Positions 1 through 8,650 of a stretch of DNA of 64,000 nt are shown piece after piece. The stretch's first letter is position 1; every line of letters starts with the position of its first letter. The notes beneath the pieces were generated by a model. The model was not told the origin of the DNA, searched no databases, and saw only the letters and a program-made list of their open reading frames with translations. This DNA is from JAOUGY01 sp963792365 (lineage in GTDB: Bacteria > Actinomycetota > Acidimicrobiia > Spongiisociales > ZC4RG35). A program made the translations under genes and the position numbers. The DNA is taken from positions 310,001 through 374,000 of the forward strand of contig CAWBVW010000004.1 of assembly GCA_963792365.1 (NCBI GenBank). The letters are read 5' to 3'.

Positions 1-171
1 GTGATCGCAGACATCGTTCCCGACACCGGAAGCGGCATGGTTCGGGTGGAGGGAGAGGAGTGGCGAGCCACATCCGACCACCAGCCCATTCCCTCAGGCA
101 CAAGGGTCACAGTCGTCGAAGTGCGCGGATCGAAGATGGTCGTCCGACCTGCGCCAGAGACCGCAGAGTGA
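1..171 (+). CDS. NfeD-family protein, C-terminal OB-fold domain (partial)
   Basis: The open frame from base 1 to the TGA at 169-171 gives 56 residues; the N-terminus lies outside the window. The text has the pattern of the NfeD C-terminal OB domain: a short strand with G-x-V-R-V-x-G-E-x-W, then S-G-T-x-V-x-V-V-x-V-x-G, then a hydrophobic strand before a Pro. NfeD proteins are membrane partners of SPFH/stomatin proteins, and such a gene (249-1295) follows 77 bases downstream on the same strand, which is the classic pairing. The family call rests on this short piece plus context. Confidence 0.7.
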   Translation: MIADIVPDTGSGMVRVEGEEWRATSDHQPIPSGTRVTVVEVRGSKMVVRPAPETAE

Positions 172-248
172 AACAAGCTTCAACCGGGTTGGGTCTCCAC
201 GGGCCCTCCCATGCAACGACAGCAATCAGCAGGAAGAGGAGGTAGGAG

Positions 249-1295
249 ATGCCGGCGGTATTGGCACTGTTCGCAGTGCTGTTCATCTTGTTCGTGGTGG
301 TGTTGGCCGCGTCGATCAAGATCGTGCGCCCGTTCGAAAAGGGCCTGGTGGAGACGCTCGGTCGCTACAACAAGACGGTTGACTCGGGTCTGCGGCTCAT
401 CATGCCGTTCGTGCAGACCCTGGCGAAGGTCGACATGCGTGAGCAGGTCGTCGACGTGCCGCCACAGGAAGTCATCACAAGGGACAACGTCGTTGTCACG
501 GTGGATGCCGTGATCTACTACGAAGCCACGGACCCGGTGAAGCTGAAGTACAACGTCGGCAACTTCGTCCTGGCGGTCACCAAGCTCGCTCAGACCAACC
601 TTCGTAACGTGGTCGGCGACCTCGACCTCGACGCAGCGTTGACCTCTCGCGAGGTGATCAACACCAAGCTGCGTGAGATTCTCGACGATGCCACCGACAA
701 GTGGGGAACCAGGGTGGTCCGAGTCGAGATCCAGAGGATCGAGCCGCCGGCGGACGTGACCGAGGCGATGCACCGCCAGATGAAGGCAGAACGTGATCGC
801 CGTGCTGTCGTCACCGAGGCAGAGGGTGAAAAGACATCCCGGATCCTGCGCGCAGAGGGTGTGAAGGAGTCGAACATCCTCGAGGCCGAGGGACAAGCCG
901 AAGCCATCAAGCGAGTGGCCGATGCCGATAGGTACCAGAAGCTCACGGTCGCCGAAGGTGAGGCTCAGGCGATCGAGACGGTCTACAACGCCATCCACGC
1001 CGGCGATCCGACACCTGATCTGATCACGATCAAGTACTTGGATGCGCTCCAAGGCGTCGCCAACGGTCGTGCCACCAAGATCTTCCTGCCACTCGACACG
1101 AGCGGCGTCCTGGGAAGCGTGGCCGCCATCGGCGAGCTGTTCAAGGAAGGCAATGGAGGCGCGGCCGCCGCAGAGGCGCCGGCTGCCGCCAGCCGCACGG
1201 CAGGCGATCGGACGCCGAAGTCGCCTTCGGCAGCGCAACAGATGCCGTCAGCCGGTGGGCCCCGGCCGCAACCGCCCACCACGCCCGGTCACTGA
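249..1295 (+). CDS. SPFH/Band 7 (stomatin-like) membrane protein
   Basis: 348 residues, close to the usual length for bacterial stomatin/QmcA-like proteins. An N-terminal membrane segment (about 5-27) is followed by the Band 7 domain (about 28-205, with K-I-V-R-P-F-E-K-G-L-V-E near its start). A long Ala/Glu-rich helix (about 190-255) with repeated EAEG motifs is typical of SPFH coiled coils that drive oligomerisation. The last 60 residues are Ala/Pro-rich and look disordered. A GGAGGTAGG ribosome site lies just before the ATG. Together with the NfeD gene upstream it should form a membrane scaffold for quality control or microdomain organisation; the client is unknown. Confidence 0.9.
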   Translation: MPAVLALFAVLFILFVVVLAASIKIVRPFEKGLVETLGRYNKTVDSGLRLIMPFVQTLAKVDMREQVVDVPPQEVITRDNVVVTVDAVIYYEATDPVKLKYNVGNFVLAVTKLAQTNLRNVVGDLDLDAALTSREVINTKLREILDDATDKWGTRVVRVEIQRIEPPADVTEAMHRQMKAERDRRAVVTEAEGEKTSRILRAEGVKESNILEAEGQAEAIKRVADADRYQKLTVAEGEAQAIETVYNAIHAGDPTPDLITIKYLDALQGVANGRATKIFLPLDTSGVLGSVAAIGELFKEGNGGAAAAEAPAAASRTAGDRTPKSPSAAQQMPSAGGPRPQPPTTPGH

Positions 1296-1309
1296 CGGGA
1301 AGCAGCTGA

Positions 1310-1334
1310 GGGGCCCGGGTTCATCCCGGGCCCC
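1310..1334 (+). terminator. Hairpin terminator after the SPFH gene
   Basis: A perfect 10-bp inverted repeat (GGGGCCCGGG, 5-base loop, CCCGGGCCCC) begins 14 bases after the SPFH stop. There is no long T tail, as is usual in high-GC actinobacteria. It probably ends the nfeD-SPFH transcript. Confidence 0.65.
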
Positions 1335-1399
1335 TTGCGCGCCCGCTTGCGGCGCCGATCGCCTCTTGCGCTTGTGAGGCGAACGCGGTACGAACCCTT

Positions 1400-1717
1400 A
1401 TGAGCATTGAGACAGGAGGGCCGACCACGCACTCGGTGATCGGCTGCATTCACGAACTCCTGCCGCGCGACGACTCCCCCGAGGCACTCGAACGGGTACT
1501 TCGACACGAGTGCGACGAATGCGACGGCCTGCGGGTGGTGGTCGATCTCACCGACCGAGCAGTCGACAGCCGCCACGTTCAAATCATGGTCGAGACGATG
1601 GACCCGCGTCAGGAGCGCTGGATCGTCTGGCTGCCGGACGACGTCGATCCGGCCGTGGTCGAAGAGCTGGACCGGGCGGGCTTCGCAGCCAGGATCCAGG
1701 CGGAACCCCTGGGCTGA
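1400..1717 (+). CDS. Hypothetical acidic protein
   Basis: 105 residues, acidic, with no signal peptide or membrane segment. It contains a His-Glu-Cys-Asp-Glu-Cys cluster near residues 36-41 that could bind a metal, followed by an alternating beta/alpha-like text. No family was recognised. No strong ribosome site is visible before the ATG. The opposite strand also has an open frame here, but its basic, Arg-rich translation looks like a shadow. It ends 5 bases before the convergent GH65 gene. Confidence 0.5.
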   Translation: MSIETGGPTTHSVIGCIHELLPRDDSPEALERVLRHECDECDGLRVVVDLTDRAVDSRHVQIMVETMDPRQERWIVWLPDDVDPAVVEELDRAGFAARIQAEPLG

Positions 1718-1721
1718 GCGA

Positions 1722-4130
1722 TCACCGCAGAACAACCGATTCGGTGGCGCCAGGCTTCACCTCGATGGCAGTGTCACCAATCTCGATGTGGATGCTCTCG
1801 CGTGAACCCGGTTCGAGCGTGGCGGAGAATGAGACCTGGTCGATCCGCAAGTCAAGCCACCTCCCCCGATACAACATGTGGCACTCGAGCGATCCGAGCT
1901 CCGGCGGGATGGCGGGATTCATCCGCAAGACACCTTCGTGTACCTCGAGACCGGTGTATCCACGCTGGACGAGATCCACCGTTCCCGCCATCGCCCCCAG
2001 ATGGATTCCCTCGGGTGTCGTTCCACCCTGGATGTCCGCTATGTCGCTCATGAGCGCCGAGCGAAACAGATCCCACGATCGTTCCCTGTCGATCCGGCCC
2101 AAGATCCACGCATGAACTACGCGGCTGAGGGTCGAACCATGGGACGTTCTCGTCCCGTAGTAGTCGACGGTTCGCTCCATGAGTTGGTCGTCGACGTCAT
2201 ACCCGAGCTGTCTCAGGAGATCGCCCAGCTCGTCCCGTGACAACAGGTAGAACAACATGAGCACGTCTGCTTGCTTCGACAGCTTGTAGCGGTTCGGACT
2301 GTCGCCTTCCGCCTCGAGGATCCGATCCAGCCTCTGGATGTTCCCGTATCGCTCCACGTAGCCCACCCAGTCCAGCTCCTCGAGATCGGCGTACCCCTCG
2401 AACTGGCTCAACACGCCGTCGTGGAACACCACACGCATCTTCCGAGTGATGTCTTCCCACCTCTCGACTTCTTCACGACTCAACCCGAGCTTGTCCCACA
2501 GCTCTTTGATCCGATACTCGGGCAGGGTCGCAAGAGCCTGCCGCGTTCGCTTCAATACCCACACCGTCATCACGTTGGTGTACGTGTTGTTGTCGAGGCC
2601 CGGCCGGTCCGAGTCCGGATAGGAGTCGTGATACTCGTCGGGGCCCATGACTCCGCATATCTCGTATCGGTCGAGTGAGCGGTTGTACGTGGTCAGGCTG
2701 GTGAGCATGCGTGCGATCTCGACGAGCAGTTCGGCGCCGTGAAAGGCGAGGAATCCGAGGTCGCCTGTCACGACGTGATAGTTCCACACGTTGTAGGCGA
2801 TGGCGATGTTCACATGCCGCTGAAGCCGACTGTTGTCGGGCAGCCAGTTCCCGGACTTCGGGTTCAGATGCAGGACCTGGGATTCTTCGCGCCCGTTGGT
2901 GCCGCTCTGCCACGGAAACAAGGCACCTTCGAGCCCTTCGCTCCGAGCGTTCGCCCGCGCTTCCGGCAGTCGACGGAAGCGATACAGGAGAAGCGCTCTC
3001 GTGAGATCCGGCAGGTGCAGGTTGAGGAAGGGGAAGATGAAGAGCTCGTCCCAGAAGATGTGCCCGCGATAGGCCTCGCCGTGGAGTCCTCGTGCCGGCA
3101 CACCGACGTCCATGTCGATGGAGTGCTTCGAAACCGTCTGCAGCAAGTGGAAGACGTGAAGGTTGAGCGCCCTCGACTCCTCGACGTCTGTGCCGGTGCG
3201 GAGCTGGAACCGCCTCCAAAGCTGGTCCCATGCCAGCACATGACTCTCGAGCAGGTCGTCGAACGAAGGGGCGCGAGTGACGTCTGCCACCGCCTCCAGC
3301 TCGGGCGAGCTGATGGCGCGGTCTCTCGAGGTGTAGACCGCGACCACCTTGTCAACGGTGATCGGCAACCGGCCGTCGAGTTCGATGGTGAAGCGCTGTC
3401 CGACCTGCCCCCCATCCGTCACTCGCTGCAGCTCCGAGTGGAGCACGTCGCCGTTGCGAAGCACGCTGGTTCGCTGAGCCACCGCAATCGCAATCCGGGA
3501 TTGCGTGGTCTCGGCGGTCAACCCGGTCACCGAATCGCTGCCCGTGACGGGGAGAACATCGCCCAGATGCCGGCCATCGAACGCTCGATAGCGCTCGACG
3601 CCGGCGTTTGCGACTCCGCCGTCGACGCTCGAGCGGACCTCCAGATGCCCAGTCCAGTTCTCGGCGGCGAATGTGGACTGGAGCGCGGCCAGGTGGGGCT
3701 GACCCATGTGGACCAGCCGTCTCTGAGTGACACGCGTGCGTCGTCCCTCCTCGTCTTCGTACACGAACTGTCGTGTGAGAACTCCACGCCTGATGTCGAG
3801 ATCCTGTTGGTAATCCGACAGTTTGTCCGTGTCGGAGGAGAACCAGGAGCCTCCGATATGACGGAACTCGAGAACCAGCCAGTTGGGGGCATTGACCAGA
3901 TCCTCGTTCTCGATGTTCCTTCCGGAAATCTCCGTGGTCTTCCTGTTGTAGAGGCCGGCGATGTAGGTTCCGGGATAGTGGGGACCCCCTGCGGCGGACT
4001 CGGGCGCCGCGCCCCTGGTCGCCATGTACCCGTTGCCGAGGACACACAGCGCTTCTCGAAGCGGTTCCTCGTCCGGGTCGTATCCGTCGTACTGAAGGTT
4101 CCACTCGCTCATCGGCGTCATGAGTCCCAT
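1722..4130 (-). CDS. Glycoside hydrolase family 65 protein (disaccharide phosphorylase/hydrolase)
   Basis: About 800 residues, the full length of GH65 enzymes, which phosphorolyse or hydrolyse alpha-linked disaccharides such as maltose, trehalose or kojibiose. An N-terminal beta-sandwich contains LGNGYMATRG near residue 31. The (alpha/alpha)6 barrel carries GEAYRGHIFWDEL and the catalytic-acid motif GVMGPDEYH with Glu at about residue 499 counted from 4130. Several starts are possible; the ATG at 4121 overlaps the upstream stop as ATGA and suggests translational coupling to the trehalose-6-phosphate phosphatase gene. That partner makes a trehalose-related substrate likely, but the exact bond is not readable from sequence. 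Confidence 0.9.
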   Translation of the reverse strand: MGLMTPMSEWNLQYDGYDPDEEPLREALCVLGNGYMATRGAAPESAAGGPHYPGTYIAGLYNRKTTEISGRNIENEDLVNAPNWLVLEFRHIGGSWFSSDTDKLSDYQQDLDIRRGVLTRQFVYEDEEGRRTRVTQRRLVHMGQPHLAALQSTFAAENWTGHLEVRSSVDGGVANAGVERYRAFDGRHLGDVLPVTGSDSVTGLTAETTQSRIAIAVAQRTSVLRNGDVLHSELQRVTDGGQVGQRFTIELDGRLPITVDKVVAVYTSRDRAISSPELEAVADVTRAPSFDDLLESHVLAWDQLWRRFQLRTGTDVEESRALNLHVFHLLQTVSKHSIDMDVGVPARGLHGEAYRGHIFWDELFIFPFLNLHLPDLTRALLLYRFRRLPEARANARSEGLEGALFPWQSGTNGREESQVLHLNPKSGNWLPDNSRLQRHVNIAIAYNVWNYHVVTGDLGFLAFHGAELLVEIARMLTSLTTYNRSLDRYEICGVMGPDEYHDSYPDSDRPGLDNNTYTNVMTVWVLKRTRQALATLPEYRIKELWDKLGLSREEVERWEDITRKMRVVFHDGVLSQFEGYADLEELDWVGYVERYGNIQRLDRILEAEGDSPNRYKLSKQADVLMLFYLLSRDELGDLLRQLGYDVDDQLMERTVDYYGTRTSHGSTLSRVVHAWILGRIDRERSWDLFRSALMSDIADIQGGTTPEGIHLGAMAGTVDLVQRGYTGLEVHEGVLRMNPAIPPELGSLECHMLYRGRWLDLRIDQVSFSATLEPGSRESIHIEIGDTAIEVKPGATESVVLR

Positions 4131-4933
4131 CGGGCAACTCGGATCAGAAACTCCCGCACCTCATCACAGTCGCGAAGCGAGAATCGAGCCTGCGTGGCCG
4201 GACCGGCGAGACCCACCACCACACCCACCCCACGGTCGCGGAGGGCGCGGAAGGCGTCTTCATCGGTGGTGTCGTCTCCAAGATACGCCGGCGTAGAGCC
4301 TCCGACCTCGTCGCCGAGCTGCGAAAGCAGCCATTCGAGCGCCCGCCCTTTGTCCCAATCGAAGTCTGGCCGATACTCGAATATCTCCTTTCCACTCGTC
4401 ACCGTCAGCGTCGAGTGACCGACGGCCACATCCCGAACCGCCCGATCGACCTCGGCGACACGGGCCCGGTCGACGTTGCGGAAGTGGATGGCGGTGGCAA
4501 ATCGCTTGCGTTCGATCAGAACGCCCTCGACCCGGGACAACCGGTCGGCGATGCGGTCGGTGGCGGCTTTCAATGGGTCAAGGTATGCCGCGAACTGGTC
4601 GACGAGATCCTCGCCCGTCGGCCTGCCATCGGGGCCCACGATGTCGAAGCCATGACTGCCTGCGTAGTAGATGCCGTCGACGCCGACCTTCGACCGCACG
4701 TCCTGGAGATCCCGTCCGCTGATCACTGCCAGGGTGGTGGTCGATGCCACGGCCTCGAGGGCTCGACGCATTCGGTCGTCGAGAACTGCCAGGTCGGGTG
4801 TGGCAACGATCGGCGTGAGCACACCGTCGTAGTCGGTGAACATCACAGGCCTCCGGCCGCTGCACAGCTGTTTGAGCGTGCCGAACTCCGACAATGCGTT
4901 GGGTAGGTCCCGGCGCGGAACCACGTCGTTCAC
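4118..4933 (-). CDS. otsB: Trehalose-6-phosphate phosphatase
   Basis: 271 residues, usual for OtsB, which dephosphorylates trehalose-6-phosphate in the cytoplasm. The HAD nucleophile motif D-Y-D-G-V-L-T-P holds Asp34 and Asp36, an I-S-G-R-D motif follows, and Y-L-G-D-D-T-T-D-E-D near residue 225 is the metal-binding end. The open frame runs further upstream, but the GTG at 4933 has a good AGGAGAG ribosome site 5 bases ahead and the family homology begins here, so I chose it. The stop overlaps the GH65 start. The pair corresponds to two domains that are joined in the mycobacterial OtsB1-type protein. Confidence 0.88.
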   Translation of the reverse strand: MNDVVPRRDLPNALSEFGTLKQLCSGRRPVMFTDYDGVLTPIVATPDLAVLDDRMRRALEAVASTTTLAVISGRDLQDVRSKVGVDGIYYAGSHGFDIVGPDGRPTGEDLVDQFAAYLDPLKAATDRIADRLSRVEGVLIERKRFATAIHFRNVDRARVAEVDRAVRDVAVGHSTLTVTSGKEIFEYRPDFDWDKGRALEWLLSQLGDEVGGSTPAYLGDDTTDEDAFRALRDRGVGVVVGLAGPATQARFSLRDCDEVREFLIRVARWDS

Positions 4934-5060
4934 CCGTGCTCTCCTGATGGCGTTCCATCCCACAATGCCAGAGCTTCGGACGTATCGCCACCGACGAAGG
5001 CCCCGGCTCCGGACGACGTTGGCGACAGACTCGAGCCCTCGAGCACCCGGAGGTCGGCAG

Positions 5061-6272
5061 TCAGGGCTGGGCCACCGGATCCACGAAGCCGGGTGCGCCG
5101 GAGTCGGCGACGTCACCGGAGATGAGGTCGACGATCGCCGCCCTTCCGACACCCGGCTCACCCTCCCGGTAGCGATTGATGACGATGACGTCGCCCACCA
5201 CCGCCGGCGGTCCGAGAACTGCGCCTGGGCCGAGCTCGACGGACCACAGCTCTTCGTCGGCGAGGCGGTCCCACACGACCAGAGTCGTGGCCTCGCTCGT
5301 GATTCCTCGAGTGAACACGAGCTTCGTCCCGTCCGCGGTGGCGACGGTGTTCCGCGGGCACTCGGGCTCGTCGAAGCACTCCGATCGGAGAACACCCGGC
5401 CACGGTGTGCGGACACCGGTCCGGTCGACCGTCTCGAGAAACGAGTAGCCCTCGGCGAGCGACGAGATCACATACGTCGAGCCGTCCCAACTGATGGCCG
5501 CCGGTCCGCTCTCCCAGCCTCCGACCTGGGCGACCTCGTGCACCGCTCCGGTGGTGACGGCCACCTCGTACATCACCTCGACGGCGCCCTCGACGTCACC
5601 AGGATTGCGACGCTCGACAACCATCGCGATTGGTTCTCCCTCGACGTCGAACACGCCCAACAGCCGCAGCGTGGCATCGCCATTCTGCTCCATCACGGCC
5701 ACTGGCTCCGACGTTCCGGCCGGCAGGTGCCACACGTCGGTGCCATCGACGTCCCCGAAGTAGATCGAGCTTCCCTGCTGGTACACCAGACCGCCCTTGA
5801 GGTCGTCGTAGACCACCACGGCCGGGCGGTCGGCCACGACGTTGCCCGAAGACGCGTCGTAGACGGCTTCACCGTCGGCGAGAAGGAACCCGACGGACGT
5901 CTCGCCCGGCACGGTGGAATCCGGCACCGTGGAGTTTGGCACCGTGGAGTCCGGCACCGTGGAGTCCGGCACCGTGGTGCTCGGGCCCGACATCGACTCG
6001 GACGCGGTCTCGGGAACGGTGGACATCGACTCGTCGGGTAGCGGGATCACAGATGTGGGGACGCTGTCGAGGACATCGACCTGGTCGCCACCGAGCAGCC
6101 CGAGGGGCCCGAAAGCGAGTACTACGGCCAGGGCGGCTGCGGCCAGCACGAGCACAGGACGCACCCAGCTCTTGGAACGATCGACATGACGTGGCATGGC
6201 CATGACCTCCTCTTCCGATGTCGCGGCCGGGTCGGCGCGCTGCAGGAGGGCGAACACCTCATCCGGATTCAT
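5061..6272 (-). CDS. Membrane-anchored beta-propeller-like protein, probable partner of the ECF sigma factor
   Basis: 403 residues from the ATG at 6272, which has GGAGG upstream and overlaps the sigma-factor stop as ATGA. A short cytosolic N-terminus (about 35 residues) precedes one membrane helix (about 37-55). Then comes a Ser/Thr/Pro stalk with five STVPD-like repeats. The extracellular part of about 280 residues has repeating WD/GS-rich blades, like a six- or seven-bladed propeller. Genes placed like this after an ECF sigma gene are often regulators of it, but the zinc-binding anti-sigma motif is absent. The role as anti-sigma or sensor is inferred from position. Confidence 0.6.
   Translation of the reverse strand: MNPDEVFALLQRADPAATSEEEVMAMPRHVDRSKSWVRPVLVLAAAALAVVLAFGPLGLLGGDQVDVLDSVPTSVIPLPDESMSTVPETASESMSGPSTTVPDSTVPDSTVPNSTVPDSTVPGETSVGFLLADGEAVYDASSGNVVADRPAVVVYDDLKGGLVYQQGSSIYFGDVDGTDVWHLPAGTSEPVAVMEQNGDATLRLLGVFDVEGEPIAMVVERRNPGDVEGAVEVMYEVAVTTGAVHEVAQVGGWESGPAAISWDGSTYVISSLAEGYSFLETVDRTGVRTPWPGVLRSECFDEPECPRNTVATADGTKLVFTRGITSEATTLVVWDRLADEELWSVELGPGAVLGPPAVVGDVIVINRYREGEPGVGRAAIVDLISGDVADSGAPGFVDPVAQP
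5908..5982 (-). repeat. 15-bp tandem repeat encoding STVPD stalk
   Basis: Five copies of a 15-bp unit (GGCACCGTGGAGTCC on the + strand) inside the propeller gene. They encode the five-residue stalk repeat on the minus strand; two copies are identical and the others differ by one to four bases. Confidence 0.85.
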
Positions 6273-6802
6273 CCTGCACCTCCTCGCTCGGACGTCATCG
6301 AGTTGAACTGTTCTGCCAAGCGGCGCTTGGCGCGGCTGAGCCGCTGATCGGCGGCAGCAGGGGTGAGATCGAGGACGGCGGCGATGTCGCGGTTGGCGAG
6401 GCCCTCCCACGCGGCCAGCCGCAGGATCTCCTGGTCGGGCCGGCGCAGCATCGAGAGCGCAACACGAACGAGACGCTCTTCTTCGAGCTGGATGGCACCG
6501 GACTCGACCGGATTCGAGTCGAGGATCGCCGTGCGCGACGCCTTCTCCCGGCGCGCCTGCCATCGCCGCTCCGAGCGACGGAATCCCGAAACGACATGGC
6601 GTGCCACCCCGTACATCCAGGGCAGGGTTTGAGGCTCTTCGGGCAACGAGTCGCGCCTCCGCCATGTGATCGCCATCACCTCCGAAGCCGCATCGCCGGC
6701 AACCGCGTACGGCAGTCGACGCACGCAATACGCGTGGATGTGGTGCCGGTAGCTCGATACGGCCCGCTCGGCTCGCGTGTCGATGTCGGTCATCGCTCTC
6801 AC
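6269..6802 (-). CDS. ECF-type RNA polymerase sigma factor
   Basis: About 175 residues. Region 2 covers about residues 10-80 (with W-R-R-R-D-S-L-P and the L-P-W-M-Y-G-V-A-R-H-V motif). Region 4 covers about 115-165, with the helix-turn-helix L-A-N-R-D-I-A-A-V-L-D-L-T-P-A-A. The frame can start at GTG 6802 or ATG 6793 (beginning MTDIDTR); neither has a strong ribosome site. It overlaps the downstream membrane protein by 4 bp, so the two are probably co-translated. The target promoters are unknown. Confidence 0.85.
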   Translation of the reverse strand: MRAMTDIDTRAERAVSSYRHHIHAYCVRRLPYAVAGDAASEVMAITWRRRDSLPEEPQTLPWMYGVARHVVSGFRRSERRWQARREKASRTAILDSNPVESGAIQLEEERLVRVALSMLRRPDQEILRLAAWEGLANRDIAAVLDLTPAAADQRLSRAKRRLAEQFNSMTSERGGAG

Positions 6803-6856
6803 ATCCCGTTCATGGCCGGTGCGTCGCAGACCTGACAGGTTTTCTGGGCGCCCGCC

Positions 6857-7366
6857 TCAACCGGCGGTTCGGTTCAGCGAGGCGATCGTGTCCTCGACCT
6901 CCGAGGCCGCCACGGGCGGGTAGAGCACCATGAAGTACCGGTCGCAGGGCTCACCCTCTCCCTCGAACCAGCCCACCATCCAGGTGCCGTCCTCCAAAGC
7001 GCCGGCGACACCACGTGCGCCATCGATCGACACCTCACCTCGTTCGCCTGGCCATTCGATCGGTGGAAGCGATCCACGGACCAGCACCACAGCGAGGTCC
7101 CCCACCCCGTCGAACCAAAGTCTCGAAACCGTGCCCGGCACCGTCGTGAAGACGTCCTGCGCAACGTCGTCGGTGGGGGGCGACTCCCCCACCACCCGGT
7201 CGGGGAGAGTGTCAATCTGATACGGGATCACACCGCAATCCTGTTGAACGAGGGTCGTTGCCGGTGCCGAGGCAGACGTCTCGGGCGGGCCGGCCGTGGT
7301 CGAAGCACCCGTCTCACCGGAACATGCGACAACTCCCAGCAGCATGATGATGGCCACCCTTCGCAT
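6857..7366 (-). CDS. Putative lipoprotein
   Basis: 169 residues from the ATG at 7366. The N-terminus is a lipoprotein signal: M-R-R, hydrophobic core, then L-L-G-V-V-A-C with the lipidated Cys at residue 15. A Ser/Thr/Ala-rich linker leads to a domain of about 120 residues with two further Cys that could form a disulfide. No family was recognised. It lies 54 bases upstream of the sigma-factor gene on the same strand and may belong to the same transcript. Confidence 0.7.
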   Translation of the reverse strand: MRRVAIIMLLGVVACSGETGASTTAGPPETSASAPATTLVQQDCGVIPYQIDTLPDRVVGESPPTDDVAQDVFTTVPGTVSRLWFDGVGDLAVVLVRGSLPPIEWPGERGEVSIDGARGVAGALEDGTWMVGWFEGEGEPCDRYFMVLYPPVAASEVEDTIASLNRTAG

Positions 7367-7425
7367 CGGCTCAAGGGTACCGGCGGCAGGCGTAGGATCG
7401 GCCGATCCCGACCCGAGGATCGATT

Positions 7426-8568
7426 GTGAACCAGAAACAGGCTGCGCTCGGCCGATACGAGGAGATCGAACCCGAACTCTTCGAGCTCTCACGCTGGTTG
7501 TACGACAACCCGGAGCTTTCGTACGCGGAGCACGAGTCGAGCGTCCGCTTGGCGGGGATCCTGAAGGACCACGGATTCGTCGTCAGCCTGCCTGCGTATG
7601 GCATCGAGACCGCCTTCGTCGCCCGGGCCGGCTCGACAGGGCCCGAGGTCGTGATCTGCGCCGAATACGACGCCTTGCCCGGTGTCGGACACGCATGCGG
7701 CCACAACATCATCGCCGCGTCCGCCTTGGGTGCGGGCATCATCCTGGCACCGGTAGCCGACGAGCTGGGGATCAGAGTGACCGTGCTGGGGACACCGGCC
7801 GAGGAGAAGTACGGCGGCAAGGTCGACCTCATCGAGGCGGGGGCGTTCCACTCGGCAGCCGCGGCGATGATGGTTCATCCGTCCACGCGCGACGTCGTCG
7901 ACGCCAACATGATCGCCATTCGAGAGCTCGACGTGCACTACCGCGGCAAGACGGCTCATGCATCGGCCTACCCGCAACTCGGCATCAACGCCCTCGATGC
8001 ATTCGTCCAGGCCTACGTGAACATCTCCACACTCCGGCAAGCGATCTACCCGACCGACAAAATCCACGGGATCATCACCGACGGTGGACAGGCACCGAAC
8101 ATCGTTCCGGACTACACCCGCTCGTCGTGGTACGTCCGGGCCCAGACCCGAGAACGACTCGACGAGCTTCTCACCCGGGTCGAGGCATGCTTCGACGGCG
8201 CCGGTGTGGCCACTGCCTGCGAGGTCGAGGTCGAGTACATCGGAAACCCATACGACGAGATGCGGTCGAATCCGCTGATGACCGAGCTCTACGCCCGGAA
8301 CTCGGCGTCGCTGGGCCGACCAATGGCCCGCGGCTGCGATGAGCCACCGAGTCGGGCCGGTTCGACGGACATGGGAAACGTGTCGCAGGTGGTCCCGTCG
8401 ATTCATCCGATGCTGACGATCAACTCCGGTTCAGCCGTGAATCACCAGGCCGAGTTCGCGGCCCACACCATCACACCCGACGGCGAACGATCGATTCGCG
8501 ACGGCGTCCTCGCAATGGCCTACACCGTGATCGACCTGGCGGAGGGCGACCTCTGGGATCAGCTGTGA
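7426..8568 (+). CDS. M20-family metallo-amidohydrolase/peptidase
   Basis: 380 residues. The metal site is visible as C-A-E-Y-D-A-L-P near residue 86 and G-H-A-C-G-H-N soon after, then T-P-A-E-E-K and an M-V-H-P motif. The dimerisation lid begins at H-Y-R-G-K-T-A-H-A. This pattern fits the M20D-like amidohydrolases that cut acyl-amino acids or p-aminobenzoyl-glutamate-type amides in the cytoplasm. The start is a GTG at 7426. It is divergent from the lipoprotein gene, with 59 bases between them. The substrate cannot be predicted from sequence alone. Confidence 0.87.
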   Translation: MNQKQAALGRYEEIEPELFELSRWLYDNPELSYAEHESSVRLAGILKDHGFVVSLPAYGIETAFVARAGSTGPEVVICAEYDALPGVGHACGHNIIAASALGAGIILAPVADELGIRVTVLGTPAEEKYGGKVDLIEAGAFHSAAAAMMVHPSTRDVVDANMIAIRELDVHYRGKTAHASAYPQLGINALDAFVQAYVNISTLRQAIYPTDKIHGIITDGGQAPNIVPDYTRSSWYVRAQTRERLDELLTRVEACFDGAGVATACEVEVEYIGNPYDEMRSNPLMTELYARNSASLGRPMARGCDEPPSRAGSTDMGNVSQVVPSIHPMLTINSGSAVNHQAEFAAHTITPDGERSIRDGVLAMAYTVIDLAEGDLWDQL

Positions 8569-8579
8569 GATCCGGCATC

Positions 8580-8614
8580 ACGTAGAACGTAAAACGTTGT
8601 ACGTACAACGTCCC
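8580..8614. repeat. Heptanucleotide tandem repeat ACGTNNN, 5 copies
   Basis: Five consecutive 7-bp units that share ACGT and vary in the last three bases (aga, aaa, tgt, aca, ccc). They fill the gap between the convergent amidohydrolase and desaturase genes. The same family occurs at 14101-14121 and 62105-62160. Confidence 0.8.
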
Positions 8615-8650
8615 ACGGCCCACCGAGCGAGGCGACATCAACGGCTCTGA

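Noticed and set aside
1289..1735. 148-residue minus-strand open frame opposite the small acidic protein
   Set aside because: Basic, low-order text that runs over the hairpin terminator; the plus-strand frame looks more natural, though neither is proven.
2739..4418. 559-residue plus-strand open frame opposite the GH65 gene
   Set aside because: It is the antisense of a clear GH65/otsB pair; its text has no domain and reflects high-GC third-position bias.
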